NCBI GenBank assembly: GCA_023393095.1
Contig: JAEWMT010000077.1
Coordinates: 1 to 9,751, forward strand
DNA length: 9,751 nt
Direction: 5' to 3'
Source: Bacillota bacterium
Lineage (GTDB): Bacteria; Bacillota; Clostridia; Lachnospirales; Lachnospiraceae
Shown here: piece by piece, positions 8,099 through 9,751 of the stretch
Layout of the letters: each line of letters opens with the position of its first letter
How positions within the stretch are numbered: the stretch's first letter is position 1
Position numbers and translations under genes: made by a program
The notes under the pieces: generated by a model
What the model saw: the letters and a program-made list of their open reading frames with translations, nothing else
Told to the model about the DNA's origin: nothing
Databases searched by the model: none

Positions 8099-9095
8099 AA
8101 TTATAATGATAAGCATTATCCTTTTCCTTTGTATTCTGATACCTTGTATTTTCAAAATTATTGAGAATAATCTAAAATCAGACGAACCGATCCGAATTAT
8201 ATATATACCCAAAACAATTGATAACTCAAATGAGTTCTGGTCTGCTTTAATTGGTGGTGCTAAGATGGCAGCTAAGGAGTATGATGTAGATTTAACGGTA
8301 GTTGCTCCTAATGCAGAAGAAGATTACAAGAAACAGAATGAGCTGATTGATTGGGCGATTGGGCAGAAACCGGATGCGATTGCTCTATCTCCTTCTGATT
8401 ACAACGAAACAACTGCGAAGGCGAAAGAAATTGTTAAAAACAAAATAAAATTGGTATATATTGATTCTGTCACTAATGAAAATATACAAGATGCACTTGT
8501 GGCAACGGACAATTATATTGCTGGCAGGAAGATGGGTCAATATATGAAGACCTTCATTGTGAATAATACCAAGATAGCAATAGTGGGACATGTTAAAACC
8601 TCTTCCACTGCAATTGAACGTGAGAGAGGACTTCGTTACGGGTTAGAAGAAGATGAAAATAGAATTGTTGATGTTGTCTTCTGTGATTCGGACAGTAGTA
8701 AAGCCTATACTATAACAGTTGAATTACTCAAACAGCACCCGGATATCACCATGATCGCCGGATTGAATGAATATTCTTCTGTTGGTGCAGCCAGAGCAAT
8801 CAAGGCACTTGGTCTTACAGGTAAAGTTAAAGTAATTGGATTTGATAGCTCTATTGAAGAGATTGAGCTTTTGGAAGAAGGGGTCTTTCAAGGAATAATG
8901 ATACAAAAATCTTTTAACATGGGGTATCTTGGAATAGAAGAAGCAATTAATCTGGTCTCAGGTAAGAATGTTAAGAAAAATGTCGATTCGGGTTCGGAGT
9001 TAATTACAAAAGAAAATATGTATACGAAAGAAAATCAAAAATTATTATTTCCATTCTGGGGAAATCAAACTTGGGAAGTTAATAAAAATAAATGA
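8085..9095 (+). CDS. Membrane-anchored RbsB-like sugar-binding protein, probable sensor subunit
   Basis: 336-aa extracytoplasmic binding protein of the Peripla_BP_4 (ribose/galactose-binding) type. After a basic MKKNK start, residues about 6-24 form one hydrophobic segment. A classical lipobox is absent: the two cysteines lie in FLCI and IPCI contexts, with Pro just before the second. An uncleaved membrane anchor is therefore more likely than a lipoprotein. The mature part begins IRIIYIPKTIDNSNEFW, then GGAKMAAKEYDVDL, DAIALSPSDYNE, and VATDNYIAGRKMGQYM, all typical first-lobe features; the second lobe has RERGLRYGLEE, AGLNEYSSVGAARAIKALG and VIGFDSSIEEIELLEEG. Its place in the kinase operon, upstream of a separate transporter unit, points to sensing, as for XylFII in the XylFII-LytS system, rather than to transport. 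The ligand is unknown; a free sugar or polyol matching the upstream pathway is inferred. It could still also feed the ABC transporter. Confidence 0.88.
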   Translation: MKKNKIIMISIILFLCILIPCIFKIIENNLKSDEPIRIIYIPKTIDNSNEFWSALIGGAKMAAKEYDVDLTVVAPNAEEDYKKQNELIDWAIGQKPDAIALSPSDYNETTAKAKEIVKNKIKLVYIDSVTNENIQDALVATDNYIAGRKMGQYMKTFIVNNTKIAIVGHVKTSSTAIERERGLRYGLEEDENRIVDVVFCDSDSSKAYTITVELLKQHPDITMIAGLNEYSSVGAARAIKALGLTGKVKVIGFDSSIEEIELLEEGVFQGIMIQKSFNMGYLGIEEAINLVSGKNVKKNVDSGSELITKENMYTKENQKLLFPFWGNQTWEVNKNK

Positions 9096-9118
9096 TTTAT
9101 AATAAAAGCTAATCAAAT

Positions 9119-9158
9119 CTGTGTGTGCGGGGACTTCCTATGCCTCCTAGGTACACAG
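9119..9158 (+). other. Short GC-rich foldable stretch, possible small RNA or 3' UTR structure
   Basis: CTGTGTGT (9119-9126) can pair with GTACACAG (9151-9158), six Watson-Crick pairs plus two G-T pairs. Inside it, CCTA and TAGG can form a small stem whose 7-base loop is TGCCTCC, complementary to Shine-Dalgarno sequences. The segment is visibly richer in GC than the DNA around it, lies between the binding-protein stop and a strong terminator, and encodes no evident protein. A TATAAT sits upstream at 9098-9103 without a good -35. I recognise no known RNA family. Confidence 0.3.
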
Positions 9159-9165
9159 GCTATCT

Positions 9166-9214
9166 AGAGCACTTACCAATCAGCTAAAAAGCTGAGGTGT
9201 AAGTGCTCTTTTTT
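9166..9214 (+). terminator. Intrinsic terminator of the signalling operon
   Basis: AGAGCACTTAC (9166-9176) pairs exactly with GTAAGTGCTCT (9199-9209). An inner stem CAGCT/AGCTG (9181-9185 with 9190-9194) closes an AAAA loop. A run of six T (9209-9214) follows at the base of the hairpin. This is a strong rho-independent terminator 70 bases after the binding-protein stop. Confidence 0.9.
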
Positions 9215-9237
9215 AATTCAGTAAAATTTTAACCATT

Positions 9238-9283
9238 TTGAGAAGGATATTCTATTAAATTATTTACTAATAGGAAATATAAT
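9238..9283 (+). promoter_or_regulatory. Candidate promoter/operator of the ABC transporter operon
   Basis: A separate promoter is expected here because a terminator lies just upstream. TATAAT at 9278-9283 is a good -10 box, but the -35 position (about 9255-9260, TTAAAT) is poor. An imperfect inverted repeat, TTCTATTA (9250-9257) and TAATAGGA (9268-9275), overlaps that -35 position, as expected for an activator-dependent promoter. An alternative pair is TTGAGA 9238-9243 with TATTTA 9261-9266 (17-base spacer). AT-rich DNA makes chance matches likely. Confidence 0.3.
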
Positions 9284-9332
9284 ATTCATACATTAAAGAT
9301 TATTATAAATTGCCCAAAAGCATAAACCAAAA

Positions 9333-9342
9333 GGAAGGTGAG
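9333..9342 (+). promoter_or_regulatory. Strong ribosome binding site of the ABC ATPase gene
   Basis: GGAAGGTGAG ends 3 bases before ATG 9346, with its AAGG core about 8 bases away. It looks intact, so initiation should still occur although the reading frame is interrupted 30 codons later. Confidence 0.75.
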
Positions 9343-9345
9343 AAC

Positions 9346-9751
9346 ATGGGCGAGGTAATTTTAACTATGAAAGGGATAGATAAATCCTTCCCGGGTGTGC
9401 ATGCGTTGGATCATGTGGATTTTGATGTAAAAAAGTGAGAAGTTCACGCACTTATGGGTGAAAACGGAGCCGGAAAATCAACGCTGATGAAAGTGTTGAC
9501 AGGTATCTATCGAAAGGATTCCGGAAGCATTACCTATGAAGGAAGGGAACTGGAATTTAACAATCCGAAGGAAGCACAGGATGCGGGCGTCGTAATCGTA
9601 CACCAAGAGCTTAACATGATGGGGCACCTCACCGTGGCACAGAATATCTTTATCGGTAGAGAGTTCATGAAAGGTAAGCTGATTGATGATGCCAGAATGA
9701 ACGCGGAAGCGAAAAAACTTTTTGATAAATTGAATATTAATATAGATCCTA
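9346..9751 (+). pseudogene. Sugar ABC transporter ATPase (RbsA/MglA/XylG type), in-frame TGA at codon 31, 3'-partial
   Basis: The frame encodes the N-terminal ATPase cassette of a tandem-cassette sugar importer subunit. It begins MGEVILTMKGIDKSFPGVHA, continues LDHVDFDVKK, then reads TGA at 9436-9438, and resumes in the same frame as EVHALMGENGAGKSTLMKVL. After the stop the frame stays open to the window end, with Walker A (GENGAGKST, 9457-9483), the Q-loop region VIVHQELNMM (Q at 9604-9606) and LTVAQNIFIGRE, all well conserved. The family has glycine at the stop position (GEVHAL), so GGA to TGA is the likely single change. No frameshift is needed. Internal ATG 9454 has only a weak upstream GAGAAG and would lack the first strands of the domain, so functional reinitiation is doubtful. 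A sequencing error is a real alternative. The rest of the gene and the expected permease and binding protein lie beyond the right edge. Confidence 0.85.

Noticed and set aside
9119..9209. tRNA-like appearance of the GC-rich segment before the terminator
   Set aside because: No T-loop GTTCRA sequence, no acceptor stem pairing and no anticodon arm could be found.
9436..9438. TGA as a selenocysteine codon or a reassigned sense codon
   Set aside because: The family has Gly, not Cys or Sec, at this position, no recoding hairpin stands out just downstream, and other genes in the window end in ordinary TGA stops (1482-1484, 9093-9095).
9468..9751. Transposon or insertion sequence as the cause of the broken ATPase gene
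   Set aside because: Reading frame and homology continue without a gap across the stop; no inverted repeats or target duplication flank it.

Overview
The window looks like the chromosome of a low-GC, anaerobic Firmicute, most likely a Clostridia/Lachnospiraceae-type bacterium. The grounds are AT-rich DNA, strong AGGAGG-type ribosome binding sites, dense same-strand packing, and a YesN/LytS-type two-component system next to a sugar ABC transporter. This placement is inferred from style and gene content; there is no rRNA or other marker gene. Every gene is on the + strand.

Bases 1-4561 are a carbohydrate catabolic operon. It holds an FGGY-family sugar or polyol kinase (5' end outside the window), a zinc-dependent dehydrogenase closely resembling galactitol-1-phosphate 5-dehydrogenase (GatD), a PfkB kinase of the 1-phosphofructokinase/tagatose-6-phosphate kinase group, and an aldo/keto reductase. 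Read together they suggest a non-PTS route: an aldose and its alditol are interconverted by the reductase, the alditol is phosphorylated by the FGGY kinase, the alditol phosphate is oxidised to a ketose phosphate by the GatD-like enzyme, and PfkB makes a ketose bisphosphate for an aldolase. No aldolase lies in the window. The substrate cannot be fixed from sequence; a hexitol or tagatose-type sugar is the leading guess.

A 14-bp perfect inverted repeat (4592-4624) separates this operon from a signalling operon at 4653-9095: an AraC-type (YesN-like) response regulator, a Cache-HAMP-His_kinase sensor kinase with a TTG start, and a membrane-anchored RbsB-like sugar-binding protein whose start overlaps the kinase gene. 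This resembles known three-component sugar sensing systems such as XylFII-LytS-YesN, in which a tethered binding protein reports extracellular sugar to the kinase. The operon ends at a strong intrinsic terminator (9166-9214), preceded by a short GC-rich, foldable stretch of unknown role.

After a roughly 130-base leader with a candidate activator-dependent promoter comes the start of a sugar ABC transporter ATPase gene (RbsA/MglA/XylG type), cut by the right edge. It has an excellent ribosome binding site and clear homology on both sides, but codon 31 is an in-frame TGA where the family normally has glycine (GGA). It is therefore a nonsense-mutated gene or a sequencing error, and this is the most checkable oddity in the window. 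I found no CRISPR, insertion sequence, tRNA or rRNA, and no wholly new system. The main interest is the combined non-PTS polyol pathway, tethered sugar sensor and broken transporter.
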